DNA of 64,000 nucleotides, taken from positions 432,755 to 496,754 of the forward strand of contig SIAD01000001.1 in assembly GCA_009691915.1 (NCBI GenBank), written 5' to 3'. Below are positions 52,475 to 61,641 of the stretch, piece by piece; position 1 is the stretch's first letter, and the number at the start of each line of letters is the position of its first letter. The translations under genes were made by a program, and so were the position numbers. Under the pieces are notes generated by a model that was not told the DNA's origin, did no database searches, and saw only the letters and a list, made by a program, of their open reading frames with translations. Origin of the DNA: Phycisphaerales bacterium (GTDB taxonomy: Bacteria > Planctomycetota > Phycisphaerae > Phycisphaerales > SM1A02).

Positions 52475-54471
52475 GACGGCCCTCCCTGCGCGGGGGGCGC
52501 CGCTGGCGGAGGCGGTGCCGGCTTCCGTGTGCGAACGCGCAGCACATCGTCTGCGGTGCGTGCGCGGGTATAGGTGCGACCGAGGCTGAAGGTCATCTCC
52601 CATACGAGCTTCGGATCGAACCGCTGGGCGCGGTGGTTGCCGCTGTCGACGACATAGACATCGCCTCCGGGCCCGACTGCAAGCGCACTCGGCAGCCAGA
52701 ACTCCCCGTCGGCAACTCCGCGCGATCCGACGAGTCGCTGCGATCCATCGCTGAGGAGTTCGATGACGGCATCCCCCCAGTCATCAACGACGAGCCATCG
52801 CCCATCGCCTGCGGCAGCGATCGCGCGCGCGCGAAGCACGCCCATCAACGGACGAACGCCCGCGGGAGTCCAGCCTGCTGCCGTGCGCGTGAATGTCGCG
52901 ACCGCTGCTGGATCGTCGAGGAGGACAGCGACCGTCCCCGACGAATCCGCCGCGATCGCTGAGGGCCGGGCGAGCGTGTCGGGTAGCGGGAGAGGCGCAG
53001 TCGATGCGGTTCGCAGCGACTCATCGAGCGTGACGACGGTTGGGCCGCTCTCAGACAGTGCGAGGATCTCCCCCGTGGGAGCATGGGTGAGGCCGACGAT
53101 GGACGCTCCCTCGGGAAGCCCGAGTCGGTCGTAGGGACGGGTCTTGACGAGCTTCGCCATGAATGGCTCGAAGATCAGATCCTTGGGTGGCTCGGTCAAT
53201 TGCCAGAGTGCCAACCGACGGTTCACCCCGTCGGCCACCAACAGCCGCAGCCCGCCGTCGAGTGCGAGCATCGCGTCGATGGAGCCAAACTCGTGGGGCT
53301 TCGTCCCCGACGAGCCGATGCTCGTCACATGAATCGGTTGTCCGCGCGAGAGGTCGAAGACAACGACGCTGCACGACTCCGGGTCTTGAAGAAAGAGCCG
53401 CTGGCCATCGCGCGAGGCCGCGGCGCCGAAGTGGCTCTGCACTCCCTCCAGTTTGGGAAGTACCAGCCGAAGGTCGGCGGGCTCAGGGCCGAGTTCAACC
53501 GAATACGCCTGAACGCGCCGCTCGAAGGGTTCGCATACGACTGCAAGCGGCCCGGACTTCGCCCCCATCGAAACGCTCGCGGCAACGGCAACGGCGACGG
53601 GATAGTGAACCGCTCCCTCGCCTCCACGAGGCTGCACCGCGTGCTGCCCGTAGGCGAGCTGCCCCTTGCCCGCGGCGTCATGTCGTGCCACGCGATGGTT
53701 GAACTGATCGGCGACGAAGATCCACCCGCCCGCAGACGCTAGACCCTGCGGGCTGTTGAAGAACCCAGGAAACGCGCCGCGACCACCCCACGAACCTACA
53801 ACCCGTGGGCGCGCCTTACCCGAGCCATCGCCGAGGTCGAGAATGATCACCTTGCTCTGGGTGCGCGCCGTGACCGCGAGCAGGCCGTGACCGATGAACG
53901 CGAGTCCCGAAGGGGCGAGAGCGGTGGCCGCGCCAGCTGCATGCGTTGCCGTGTCTATGCGCGCGAGCTCGACGCCCAAAGTCGATAGCACGATGATCGC
54001 ACCCGTCGAAGCGTCGATGACCGCAGCGATTCCTGTGGCGGGAGTGCCCCACTCCCCCGTGGCGATCGCCGTCGGAAGTCCGACCGCTGCCTCAGGGGCG
54101 AAAGGGCCGATCCACTCGCCCGCTTGGGAGAAGCGGTCGAGGCGTCCGCGGCGGGAATCCGCCACCAGGAAACTGCCATCACCCATGAACGCGACGGCCG
54201 ACGGAGACGCCATCGCCTCACCGCCCACGGTGGAAGTTCGCCACAGAACTCTTCCATCGCTCGCCGAGAGCCCGATCACTTCTCCGGCGGCGTCGGCGAC
54301 CGCGACCGTCCCCGATGGCGCGATCGCGCATCCGACAGGCGCGCGGAGCATCTCCGACTGCCAGCGGAATGGGCCTGCAAGTTCGCTCGAACTGGGAAGA
54401 AGCGTCGGAACTTCCTGCTGCGGGGAGCCCGAAGAAACCAGCAGCAGCACCGAGAACGAGAGTGCGATCAC
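52471..54471 (-). CDS. Exported NHL-repeat propeller protein
   Basis: 666 aa from a GTG at 54471. A signal peptide is present ('IALSFSVLLLVSSGSPQ'). NHL/beta-propeller repeats are seen along the chain: 'APVGCAIAPSGTVAVADAAG', 'SPSAVAFMGDGSFLVADSRR', 'SPQGLASAGGWIFVADQFNH' and 'LPSALAVGPGGDVYVVDSGN' followed by HRAQRF. No catalytic site is known for such propellers; they bind proteins or ligands outside the cytoplasm. The C-terminus is Pro/Ala-rich ('KPAPPPPAAPPAQGG'). First gene of the run containing the FixH/YtkA-like protein, the di-heme peroxidase and the choice-of-anchor B protein. Confidence 0.82.
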   Translation of the reverse strand: MIALSFSVLLLVSSGSPQQEVPTLLPSSSELAGPFRWQSEMLRAPVGCAIAPSGTVAVADAAGEVIGLSASDGRVLWRTSTVGGEAMASPSAVAFMGDGSFLVADSRRGRLDRFSQAGEWIGPFAPEAAVGLPTAIATGEWGTPATGIAAVIDASTGAIIVLSTLGVELARIDTATHAAGAATALAPSGLAFIGHGLLAVTARTQSKVIILDLGDGSGKARPRVVGSWGGRGAFPGFFNSPQGLASAGGWIFVADQFNHRVARHDAAGKGQLAYGQHAVQPRGGEGAVHYPVAVAVAASVSMGAKSGPLAVVCEPFERRVQAYSVELGPEPADLRLVLPKLEGVQSHFGAAASRDGQRLFLQDPESCSVVVFDLSRGQPIHVTSIGSSGTKPHEFGSIDAMLALDGGLRLLVADGVNRRLALWQLTEPPKDLIFEPFMAKLVKTRPYDRLGLPEGASIVGLTHAPTGEILALSESGPTVVTLDESLRTASTAPLPLPDTLARPSAIAADSSGTVAVLLDDPAAVATFTRTAAGWTPAGVRPLMGVLRARAIAAAGDGRWLVVDDWGDAVIELLSDGSQRLVGSRGVADGEFWLPSALAVGPGGDVYVVDSGNHRAQRFDPKLVWEMTFSLGRTYTRARTADDVLRVRTRKPAPPPPAAPPAQGGPS

Positions 54472-54503
54472 GCGTCCAATAGTAGTGCGCTAGAGTGCGT
54501 CGC

Positions 54504-55832
54504 ATGCTCGCGCTCGCCGCACTCTGGCCGCTCGGCACCGCGCCGTTCGTCGGGCTGCTCGTGGCGATCGCCGTGCTTCCGCTCTCCAAGGCGACCGCCT
54601 CCTGGTGGCACTCGAATGTGAACAAGGGAGTGGTCGCGGCCGTTTGCGCCCTCCTCACCTGCATCTATCTCCTGATGACGGAGACTCCGTCCGTAGTCGC
54701 GGGCACGCTCCAACACACGCTGCTCGACGACTACATCCCCTTCATCGTGCTGCTCGGGTCTCTCTACATCGTGGCGGGTGGGATCGCGATCCGCGGGGAG
54801 TTCACGGCGACCACCTGCACCAACACCGTAATCCTCGCGTGCGGGACGCTGCTGGCGAGTGTCCTCGGAACGACCGGCGCGAGCGTCCTCCTGATCCGCG
54901 TGCTCCTTCAGACCAATCAGAAGCGAACGCGAGTCGCCCACACCGTCGTGTTCTTCATCTTTCTTGTCTCCAATGTGGGCGGGACGCTGCTCCCCATCGG
55001 GGATCCGCCGCTCTTTCTCGGGTACCTGCGGGGCGTCCCATTCTTCTGGACACTCTCGCTGTGGAAGCCGTGGCTCTTCACATCCGGCTCGCTGCTTCTC
55101 ATCTACTTTGTGATCGACTCCTGGATGGCGAGACGGGAGTCGCCCGCGACCCATGTGCGCGCGGTGCCGACGAGACCGGCGATCAGCGCGCTCGGACTCT
55201 CGAATGTTGTCTGGCTCGGGGGAATCTTGGCGAGTGTCGTCGTGCTCGTCCCCGGGCGACTTCTGCCGGGCACGCTCATCGAGATCCCCCAGTTCGCCCG
55301 CGAGGCGGCGATGTGTCTGTTCGCGCTCGCGAGTCTTGCCACAACGCGCTCAGCGGTGCGTGCGATGAATGAATTCGCCTGGGGGCCGATTGTCGAAGTC
55401 GCCTGCCTCTTCGCCGGAATCTTCGTCACCATGCAGGTGCCGCTTGCGGTGCTCGCCGAGCGAGGAGCGTCGTTGGGCCTCTCGTCGCCTGTCCAGTACT
55501 TCTGGGCGACAGGCGGTCTCTCGGGCGTCCTCGACAACGCGCCGACCTATCTCGTGTTCCTGACGACCGCCGCGACAGTCCCAATTGCGCCCGGCGCGGC
55601 GACAGTGGCGCTCGCGGGCGGAACCAAAGTCGCCGAAGGACTTCTCGCGGCGGTGTCGCTGGGTGCCGTCTTCATGGGGGCGATCACCTACATCGGAAAC
55701 GGTCCGAACTTCATGGTGAAGGCGATGGCCGAGCAATCCGGCGTCAGGATGCCGAGTTTCTTCGGCTACATGGGATGGGCGTTCGCCATCCTCATCCCCC
55801 TGTTTGTCGCGGTGTCGGCGATCTTCTTCTAG
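54504..55832 (+). CDS. NhaD-type sodium:proton antiporter / ion transporter family protein
   Basis: 442 aa from the ATG at 54504 (in-frame GTG at 54495 possible). Eleven or so membrane segments in the ion-transporter (CitMHS/NhaD) pattern: 'PFVGLLVAIAVLPLSKATAS', 'YIPFIVLLGSLYIVAGGIAI', 'ACGTLLASVLGTTGASVLLI', 'VFFIFLVSNVGGTLLPIGDP', 'GGLSGVLDNAPTYLVFL' and 'GAITYIGNGPNFMVKAMAEQ'. The last two blocks match NhaD-like antiporters, where Asp and Asn residues carry the ion. Likely Na+/H+ exchange in the inner membrane. It is divergent from the NHL gene and converges with a lipoprotein gene, the 3' ends overlapping by 4 bp. Confidence 0.85.
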   Translation: MLALAALWPLGTAPFVGLLVAIAVLPLSKATASWWHSNVNKGVVAAVCALLTCIYLLMTETPSVVAGTLQHTLLDDYIPFIVLLGSLYIVAGGIAIRGEFTATTCTNTVILACGTLLASVLGTTGASVLLIRVLLQTNQKRTRVAHTVVFFIFLVSNVGGTLLPIGDPPLFLGYLRGVPFFWTLSLWKPWLFTSGSLLLIYFVIDSWMARRESPATHVRAVPTRPAISALGLSNVVWLGGILASVVVLVPGRLLPGTLIEIPQFAREAAMCLFALASLATTRSAVRAMNEFAWGPIVEVACLFAGIFVTMQVPLAVLAERGASLGLSSPVQYFWATGGLSGVLDNAPTYLVFLTTAATVPIAPGAATVALAGGTKVAEGLLAAVSLGAVFMGAITYIGNGPNFMVKAMAEQSGVRMPSFFGYMGWAFAILIPLFVAVSAIFF

Positions 55833-56674
55833 CGCGTTTCTGGCGCGGCGGCGGGCGCGACAGTCTTGGGCGCGGCGGCGTCATCGCGCTTCATCATCGC
55901 GTAGATGACGCTCTGCACCACGACCGACTCGCCGATGAGCCGACCGACGCGCTCTCCCGCTTCTCTTAGGGAGCGGATCTTGCCTGCATCAAACTCTCCT
56001 TCGAAGTCGTTGAGCGAGTTCTCGATGCCGAGCATCATCGACGCGATCACCGCCCACTCGTGACGGGTGTCCGGCCAGTACTTGTTCGAGCGCAGTGCCT
56101 CGACCGGCACATTGAGCCGCCAGCCTTCGGGGGTTTCGACCATCATGAGAATTCCGCCGAACGCCGGTTCGTCGTCGATGAGAATCGCTGCGGTCCCGTC
56201 GCCGAGATCTTCCGCGGTCATGCGCGTGCGCTGCTCCACGAGAAAGCCAAGCGGATCCCCCAGCACCTGCTTGGCGACCTCGCGGAAGTCGAATCCGAAC
56301 TCTTCCGCGGTGTCTAGTCCTGCATCGACTGCCTTCACCCCCTCGTCGGCGAGATCCTTCGGGAATCGCGCCTTGATCTTCTTTGATACCCGCCAGAGTT
56401 GCGCGAGCATGTCGCTCGCCTTGTCCTTCACATTGCCGATCGCGCTTGCTTCGGTGACGCCATCGTCGAAGGTGACATCGCGGGCCTTGATTTCGAGGAG
56501 GTACGGCAGTCCCTCGGGGTGCCCCTCGACGATCATCGCAGCCATCGCGTCGAGTGTCTTGGTAGGGGTGCTGGTATCGGGGCCATCCTTCGAGCAGGCG
56601 CCAAGCACCAGCGCCGAGCAAAGGCACGCCATCTGGGGCAGGGAGCGGATGAAGCCGGTTGCCGAGGGGCGCAC
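55829..56674 (-). CDS. Lipoprotein of unknown function
   Basis: 281 aa starting at a GTG. The signal peptide has lipobox 'VLGAC'. The remainder is mostly alpha-helical and charged ('IVEGHPEGLPYLLEIKARDV', 'KKIKARFPKDLADEGVKAVD', 'VPVEALRSNKYWPDTRHEWA') without recognised motifs, and the C-terminus is Ala/Pro-rich. Predicted to be lipid-anchored in the periplasm. It is divergent from thiS by 19 bp and converges with the NhaD-type gene. I do not recognise the family. Confidence 0.65.
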   Translation of the reverse strand: MRPSATGFIRSLPQMACLCSALVLGACSKDGPDTSTPTKTLDAMAAMIVEGHPEGLPYLLEIKARDVTFDDGVTEASAIGNVKDKASDMLAQLWRVSKKIKARFPKDLADEGVKAVDAGLDTAEEFGFDFREVAKQVLGDPLGFLVEQRTRMTAEDLGDGTAAILIDDEPAFGGILMMVETPEGWRLNVPVEALRSNKYWPDTRHEWAVIASMMLGIENSLNDFEGEFDAGKIRSLREAGERVGRLIGESVVVQSVIYAMMKRDDAAAPKTVAPAAAPETR

Positions 56675-56693
56675 GAGCTAATCTTATGCTGCG

Positions 56694-57050
56694 ATGATGG
56701 TGATGCTCAATGGCCGAAGTCAATCGCTCCCTGACGGATGCACCGTCATCGAGGCGGTCGATCTGGCGAGGAAGGCGGCGGCGAGTGGCGACGCCGAGAG
56801 CGCGACGGGCGTCCCCACTACGACGGGCGTCCCCACTACGCCCCGCGTCCCCACTACGACGGGCGTCCCCACTACGACGGGCGTCCCCACTACGACGGGC
56901 GTCCCCACTACGACGGGCGTCCCCACTACGCCCCGCGTCCCCTGTGCCGTCGAGATCAACCAGCGGCTCATCCCCTACGCCGCGCACCACACCGAGATTG
57001 TCCGCGAGGGGGATCGCATCGAGATTGTCACACTCGTGGGAGGAGGGTGA
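56694..57050 (+). CDS. thiS: ThiS-like sulfur carrier protein with an 18-bp minisatellite insert
   Basis: 118 aa; ThiS is usually 65-70 aa. The halves fit ThiS: residues 1-37 ('[20 protein letters not shown]', then LARKAAA) give the first strands and helix, and from about residue 84 '[20 protein letters not shown]' and '[14 protein letters not shown]' give the rest with the essential C-terminal Gly-Gly. Between them lie residues 38-83, built of seven hexapeptides (TGVPTT, once PRVPTT) and PRVP. The insert falls in the loop between helix and strand 3, so the fold may survive. ThiS carries sulfur as a C-terminal thiocarboxylate to ThiG for thiazole synthesis. thiG follows 1 bp after the stop; no thiF is present here. 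Confidence 0.85.
   Translation: MMVMLNGRSQSLPDGCTVIEAVDLARKAAASGDAESATGVPTTTGVPTTPRVPTTTGVPTTTGVPTTTGVPTTTGVPTTPRVPCAVEINQRLIPYAAHHTEIVREGDRIEIVTLVGGG
56805..56942 (+). repeat. 18-bp minisatellite in thiS, seven copies plus a partial
   Basis: The unit acgggcgtccccactacg occurs at 56805, 56823, 56859, 56877, 56895 and 56913. The copy at 56841 begins ccccgc instead of acgggc. A partial copy with the same ccccgc variant runs from 56931 to about 56942. Each unit codes for TGVPTT (variant PRVPTT). Unit length is six codons. Confidence 0.97.
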
Positions 57051-57051
57051 G

Positions 57052-57924
57052 ATGGCCCCCGGCACGCCGACCCCCCTGTCCACTCCCACGCAGATTCCCG
57101 CACTGAAGGTCGGCTCCTTCACGCTGCACAATCGACTGATCGTCGGGACGGGCAAGTACTCGTCGCTCGATCTCATGACGAACGCGCTGGCCGCGTGTGA
57201 CGCCGATGTCGTGACAGTCGCCGTCCGGCGCGAACGGCTCGTCGATGCCTCGGGGCGGTCGCTCCTCGACGCACTCGACCTCGATCGACTAACGATTCTC
57301 CCCAACACCGCCGGGTGTTTCACCGCACCCGACGCCGTGCGGGTGGCGCGCCTAGGGCGCGATCTCCTCCAGCAACTTGGGAACGCGGGCGCACGATGGG
57401 TCAAGCTCGAAGTACTCGGAGACACGCGCACGCTCATGCCCGACCCCGTCGGGACGCTCGAAGCGTGCCGCGAGCTCATCGCCGACGGCTTCGAAGTGCT
57501 CTGTTACACCAGCGACGATCCTGTCACGGCCGCGCGCCTTCGCGATGCGGGTGCGACAAGCGTGATGCCTGCGGGGAGTCCCATCGGATCAGGCCGCGGG
57601 ATCTGCAATCCCAGTGCGATCTCGATCATCCTCGAAATGCTCAAGGACCCGGTCCATGGCGGCGCGCGGGACTTTCCCGTGATCGTCGACGCTGGCGTCG
57701 GTACGCCGAGCGATGTCGCCCAGGCGATGGAACTTGGCGCCGATGGCGTGCTGCTCAATACTGGAATCGCCCACGCGCAGGACCCGGTCAGCATGGCACT
57801 CGCGATGAAACTCGCCTGCGATGCCGGGTACCTCGGCGCGCGTGCCGGGCGCATCGAGCGGCGTCGCTACGGCTCGGCGTCGAGTCCGTGGGAAGGCGCC
57901 GTCTCAGTCATCCCGGGCGAGTAG
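57052..57924 (+). CDS. thiG: Thiazole synthase
   Basis: 290 aa from the ATG at 57052, 1 bp after the thiS stop and behind a strong Shine-Dalgarno (ggaggagggtgag). TIM-barrel blocks of ThiG are clear: '[20 protein letters not shown]', '[20 protein letters not shown]', '[20 protein letters not shown]' with the Schiff-base Lys, '[20 protein letters not shown]', '[20 protein letters not shown]' and '[19 protein letters not shown]'. It condenses 1-deoxyxylulose phosphate, dehydroglycine and ThiS thiocarboxylate into the thiazole of thiamine. It is adjacent to its partner thiS. The 3' end overlaps the converging trpG gene by 17 bp. The longer frame reaching back to 56710 runs through the thiS repeat and is not real. 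Confidence 0.93.
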   Translation: MAPGTPTPLSTPTQIPALKVGSFTLHNRLIVGTGKYSSLDLMTNALAACDADVVTVAVRRERLVDASGRSLLDALDLDRLTILPNTAGCFTAPDAVRVARLGRDLLQQLGNAGARWVKLEVLGDTRTLMPDPVGTLEACRELIADGFEVLCYTSDDPVTAARLRDAGATSVMPAGSPIGSGRGICNPSAISIILEMLKDPVHGGARDFPVIVDAGVGTPSDVAQAMELGADGVLLNTGIAHAQDPVSMALAMKLACDAGYLGARAGRIERRRYGSASSPWEGAVSVIPGE

Positions 57925-58510
57925 CGCGCCGCGAGGCCAGAAAGTTGCCGAGAAGCCGCGGGCCATCGACACTCAGAAAACTCTCCGGGTGAAACTGCAC
58001 GCCGTCCATCGGAGCACTCCCTGAAGGCCCCTTCCAGCGAAGGCCCATCACCTCGCCTCGATCGGTCCACGCGCTCACTTCAAAGTCCGCGCCGACGGAG
58101 TCGCGCTCGACGATCAGCGAGTGGTAGCGGGTCGCCACCATCGGATTGGGCAGGCCCGCGAAGACCCCCTTCCCGTCGTGGTGGATGGGCGAAGTCTTGC
58201 CGTGGACGGGAATGTCGTTGCGCACGACGCGCATGCCGTGAATGTCGCCGATGGTCTGGTGGCCAAGGCACACCCCAAGAATTGGGATCGCCCCGCGAAA
58301 CTCGCCGATCAGATCGGCGCTTACGCCGCTTTCCTTCGGGGTACACGGCCCCGGTGAGATGACGAGGAACTCTGGTGCAAGGGCGCGGGCCTCTGCGACC
58401 GAGATCGCGTCGTTGCGCAGGACCCTCACTTCGAGCGTGCGGTCAAGCACGCCGAACGCCTGCACGAGGTTCCAGGTGAAGGAGTCGTAGTTGTCGATGA
58501 GGAGGAGCAT
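57908..58510 (-). CDS. trpG: Class I glutamine amidotransferase, anthranilate/aminodeoxychorismate synthase component II
   Basis: 200 aa, standard. Catalytic residues C81 ('[16 protein letters not shown]'), H174 and E176 ('VQFHPESFL'), the oxyanion block '[14 protein letters not shown]' and the start '[16 protein letters not shown]' all match TrpG/PabA. It releases ammonia from glutamine for the chorismate-using subunit, probably the TrpE at 22969-24501, 33 kb away; a shared TrpG/PabA role is common. The upstream region contains a large inverted repeat (58560-58604). It converges with thiG. Confidence 0.9.
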   Translation of the reverse strand: MLLLIDNYDSFTWNLVQAFGVLDRTLEVRVLRNDAISVAEARALAPEFLVISPGPCTPKESGVSADLIGEFRGAIPILGVCLGHQTIGDIHGMRVVRNDIPVHGKTSPIHHDGKGVFAGLPNPMVATRYHSLIVERDSVGADFEVSAWTDRGEVMGLRWKGPSGSAPMDGVQFHPESFLSVDGPRLLGNFLASRRATRPG

Positions 58511-58559
58511 CGCCTGCGCGAGGATAGGACCCTCGCTCGCCGCGCGCCGCGCTTCTCGA

Positions 58560-58604
58560 CTTCGGGAAACATTGTGCCCTAATTAGGCCGAATGTTTCCC
58601 GAAG
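58560..58604. promoter_or_regulatory. 14-bp perfect inverted repeat upstream of trpG
   Basis: Arms cttcgggaaacatt (58560-58573) and aatgtttcccgaag (58591-58604) are exact inverse complements. The 17-bp centre holds another perfect palindrome, cctaattagg (58578-58587). It lies 49-94 bp upstream of the trpG ATG and between trpG and the tRNA terminator. It could be an operator for a dimeric regulator or a stem in the leader; no U-tract follows. Confidence 0.6.
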
Positions 58605-58631
58605 TTGGGGGGGGAGGCTGGGGGACCAACG

Positions 58632-58654
58632 AAAAACCCCGCGCTAAGGCGGGG
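58632..58654 (-). terminator. Intrinsic terminator of tRNA-Ala
   Basis: On the minus strand the stem CCCCGC/GCGGGG with loop CTTAGC (58654-58637) is followed by five U (58636-58632), 45 bp downstream of the tRNA 3' end. Confidence 0.75.
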
Positions 58655-58698
58655 CCTTTCACCGGGTATCACCGGCTCTCGCCGGATGTCAATCAAAG

Positions 58699-58771
58699 TG
58701 GAGTGGATGAGGATCGAACTCACAACCTCTTGAATGCGATTCAAGCGCTCTCCCAATTGAGCTACCACCCC
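58699..58771 (-). tRNA. tRNA-Ala (anticodon CGC)
   Basis: The 73-nt cloverleaf folds completely. Acceptor GGGGTGG/CCACTCC with discriminator A73 and a G3-U70 pair, the alanine identity element. D arm GCTC/GAGC with an 8-nt loop. Anticodon arm CTTGA/TCAAG with loop ATCGCAT, so the anticodon is CGC, reading GCG. T arm GTGAG/CTCAT with loop TTCGATC. The CCA end is not encoded. A terminator follows at 58632-58654 and a -10-like TATACT precedes it at 58785-58790. Confidence 0.93.
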
Positions 58772-58784
58772 AAATGGGATGGGG

Positions 58785-58790
58785 AGTATA
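58785..58790 (-). promoter_or_regulatory. Candidate -10 box of tRNA-Ala
   Basis: TATACT on the minus strand, 13 bp upstream of the tRNA 5' end. No good -35 hexamer is present at 16-18 nt. Confidence 0.35.
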
Positions 58791-58832
58791 GCGCGATCGT
58801 GACGCGGTCGCGGAGCACCCAGATGTAGGCTC

Positions 58833-61559
58833 GTGTGCAGCGTGAGCGGGAGCCAAGTGACATCCGATAGTGGCGTTGCGGCCTTGCCCTCCGCGTCACC
58901 TGCACCCAACCGCGACACACCCGCCATGCGGCAGCATTCGCGCTGCAAAGCGCAGCATCCTGGGTGCATCCTCTTCTTCCGCATGGGGGACTTCTACGAG
59001 ATGTTCGATGAGGATGCCGTACGCGCGCACCGACTCCTAGGGATCACTCTCACCGAGCGCACCAGCGGAATCCCCATGGCGGGAGTCCCCTTCCACGCGG
59101 CCGAGGGATACCTCAAGCGACTCGTCGACGCGGGCGAGCGGGTCGCTGTCTGCGAACAGATGCAGGACCCGCGCGATGCCAAGGGGGTCGTCGAGCGAGC
59201 GGTGGTGCGAGTGGTCACGCCTGGAACGCGCGTCGACGAGTCGCTTCTAGAATCTGGAAGGAGCAACGAGATCGCCGCGGTCGTCCTCTTGGGCTCGGGA
59301 GGCTCGGCCAGCGCGATTCCGCCGCGCGCGGCCATCGCGCTGGTAGAACTCTCAACGGGATCCTTCACCGTGATCCCCTGCGACGAAGCCTCGCTGGCGG
59401 ACGAGATTGCCCGGGTATCACCGGCGGAAATCGTCGTGGCGCAGGGGGCGACTCTCGCCAGCGGCATCCCACTGGCGACCATTGCCAAGCAGCTGCGAAT
59501 CGCCATCACCGAGCGTCCGCCGTGGACGCTCGGTCTCGAGGACGCCACCAACACGCTGCGCAGGCACTTTGGTGTCGCGTCGGCCAAGCCGTGGGGGCTT
59601 GACGCCGCGGGCACTTCAGCCTCGGGCGCCCTGCTCTCGTACCTCATTGAGACTCAGTCGGGTGTCGCCGCCGATGGCGCCTCCGGCACCACTCCTGGTC
59701 TGCGCACCTTGGCGCACCTCACGCCACCCAAGGTCATTTCCCGCGCCGACTCGGTCATCCTCGACGAGTGGACGATCCGCGCCCTCGAGCTCGAGCGCAC
59801 TTCGCTCGCGGGATCGACTGATGGCTCCCTTCTCGCGATGCTCTCGCGCACGAGGACTCCGATGGGCCGGAGGCTCCTCAGGCAGTGGCTCCTGTACCCG
59901 CTGCGCGACCGTTCAGCGATCGAAGCGCGCCAACGCTCGGTCGCGGCGCTCGTCAACGACGCATCCCTGCGCGAGTCGCTCGCCACAGTCCTAGCACGCG
60001 TCCAGGATGTCGCGCGAATTCACGCGCGCGTGGCCATGCGCCGCGCCTCGGGGCGCGATCTCGTGGCCCTTGGCCGCTCGCTGGCGTCCGCGGCAACCGC
60101 CCTCGAACTCCTCGATGGCATCGACGCCTTCGCCGCCCACCGACAGCAGATCGCCTCCGTCTCAACGGGGCTTTCACCGCTGGGTAGGCGCATCGTTGGC
60201 TGCTGCATCGACGACCCTCCGGCCCACCTGCGCGATGGCGGCCTCTGGCGCGACGGAACGGACGCCCAACTCGACCACACGCGCTCTCTGCAGCGCGACG
60301 CGGGGGTCTGGCTCGCGCAGTACCAGGCCGATCTTGTGCGCGAGACTGGGATCGACTCGCTGCGCACTGGGTACAACCGGGTGTTCGGCTACTACATCGA
60401 GGTGACTCACACGCACACCGCGAGGGTCCCCATCTCGTTCACGCGGCGGCAGACGCTGCGCAACGCCGAGCGTTACATCACTCCCGAACTCAAGGCGTTC
60501 GAGGACAGGGTTCTCTCGGCCGAGCGACTCTCAATCGAGCGCGAGCGGCAGCTCTTTGAGGAGCTTCTCGAATCGGTCGCCGCCGAGGCCGAGCCGATCG
60601 CGTCGCTCGCCCGGACCCTCGCCGAGCTCGACTGCCTCGCTTCCTTTGCCGAAGTCGCGATGCGTCACGGCTATGTGCGGCCCACGATTCTTGATGAACC
60701 CTCACTCACCATCGTCGAAGGAAGGCATCCGGTCCTTGATGTCGCGCTCGCGGGCCGCTTCGTCCCCAACGACTGCGCGCTCGGGGGCAGGGCGTCCCCG
60801 TCTCCACACGCATCCCTCGCCCTCGTCACCGGCCCCAATATGGCGGGCAAGTCGACCTATATCCGGCAAAACGCGCTGATCGCCATCATGGCCCTCGCCG
60901 GAAGTTTCGTCCCGGCGAAGAGCGCCGCCATTGGCCTCTGCGACCGGATCTTCGCGCGCATCGGCGCAGGCGACGAACTTCACTCGGGGAGATCGACTTT
61001 CATGGTGGAGATGACCGAGACAGCCGCGATCCTCCACAACGCGACGACCAGCAGCCTCGTCATCCTCGACGAACTTGGGCGCGGGACGAGCACTTTGGAC
61101 GGACTCAGTCTCGCGTGGGCGATCACCGAAGCGCTCGCCGAGCGCGGCGCGCGCACCCTCTTTGCGACTCACTACCACGAGCTCACGGCGATTGCCGACC
61201 GGCTCAAGGCCGTCACCAACCTTCATGTCGCCGTGCGCGAGTGGAAGGACGAAGTGATCTTCCTGCACCGCATCGAGACTGGTCGGGCCGATCGCTCCTA
61301 CGGGATCCATGTGGCGAGACTCGCGGGCATTCCACGCGGAGTCGTCGATCGCGCCAGCGAAGTCCTTGACACGCTGGCCGTGCACGCCGGCGACCCTGCC
61401 AAGGGCGCGCCACACCAGCCCACACTCTTCGACCCCCCCGCCGCTGACTCGAAGGCGAAGGCCCTCGCCGACGAGATCGCCGCACTTGACATGGATCGCC
61501 TCACGCCCCTTTCGGCATTCGACCTGCTGCGCAGACTGCGCGACTCGTTGCGGTCGTAG
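58833..61559 (+). CDS. mutS: DNA mismatch repair protein MutS
   Basis: 908 aa from a GTG at 58833; other GTG starts a few codons on are possible, and the conserved part begins near residue 32 ('[20 protein letters not shown]'). The mismatch-reading Phe-x-Glu is in '[14 protein letters not shown]'. The core and clamp domains follow ('[16 protein letters not shown]', '[17 protein letters not shown]'), then the ATPase: Walker A '[14 protein letters not shown]' (G667-S674), '[20 protein letters not shown]', '[18 protein letters not shown]', Walker B '[18 protein letters not shown]' and '[14 protein letters not shown]'. It recognises base mismatches and recruits MutL, which is not in the window. 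It is oriented away from tRNA-Ala. Confidence 0.94.
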   Translation: MCSVSGSQVTSDSGVAALPSASPAPNRDTPAMRQHSRCKAQHPGCILFFRMGDFYEMFDEDAVRAHRLLGITLTERTSGIPMAGVPFHAAEGYLKRLVDAGERVAVCEQMQDPRDAKGVVERAVVRVVTPGTRVDESLLESGRSNEIAAVVLLGSGGSASAIPPRAAIALVELSTGSFTVIPCDEASLADEIARVSPAEIVVAQGATLASGIPLATIAKQLRIAITERPPWTLGLEDATNTLRRHFGVASAKPWGLDAAGTSASGALLSYLIETQSGVAADGASGTTPGLRTLAHLTPPKVISRADSVILDEWTIRALELERTSLAGSTDGSLLAMLSRTRTPMGRRLLRQWLLYPLRDRSAIEARQRSVAALVNDASLRESLATVLARVQDVARIHARVAMRRASGRDLVALGRSLASAATALELLDGIDAFAAHRQQIASVSTGLSPLGRRIVGCCIDDPPAHLRDGGLWRDGTDAQLDHTRSLQRDAGVWLAQYQADLVRETGIDSLRTGYNRVFGYYIEVTHTHTARVPISFTRRQTLRNAERYITPELKAFEDRVLSAERLSIERERQLFEELLESVAAEAEPIASLARTLAELDCLASFAEVAMRHGYVRPTILDEPSLTIVEGRHPVLDVALAGRFVPNDCALGGRASPSPHASLALVTGPNMAGKSTYIRQNALIAIMALAGSFVPAKSAAIGLCDRIFARIGAGDELHSGRSTFMVEMTETAAILHNATTSSLVILDELGRGTSTLDGLSLAWAITEALAERGARTLFATHYHELTAIADRLKAVTNLHVAVREWKDEVIFLHRIETGRADRSYGIHVARLAGIPRGVVDRASEVLDTLAVHAGDPAKGAPHQPTLFDPPAADSKAKALADEIAALDMDRLTPLSAFDLLRRLRDSLRS

Positions 61560-61641
61560 GTGCTGCCTCGACTGCGTCTAGACGCTCAGGGTGCGGGGCG
61601 GGACAAGTTGCCAGCGGCAGCCGAGGGCTATCCTGGCGGCC

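Noticed and set aside
55989..57479. Long minus-strand frame with RRSGDA repeats, and the plus frame at 56710 with RRASPL repeats
   Set aside because: Other-frame readings of the thiS 18-bp repeat; thiS, thiG and the lipoprotein explain the sequence.
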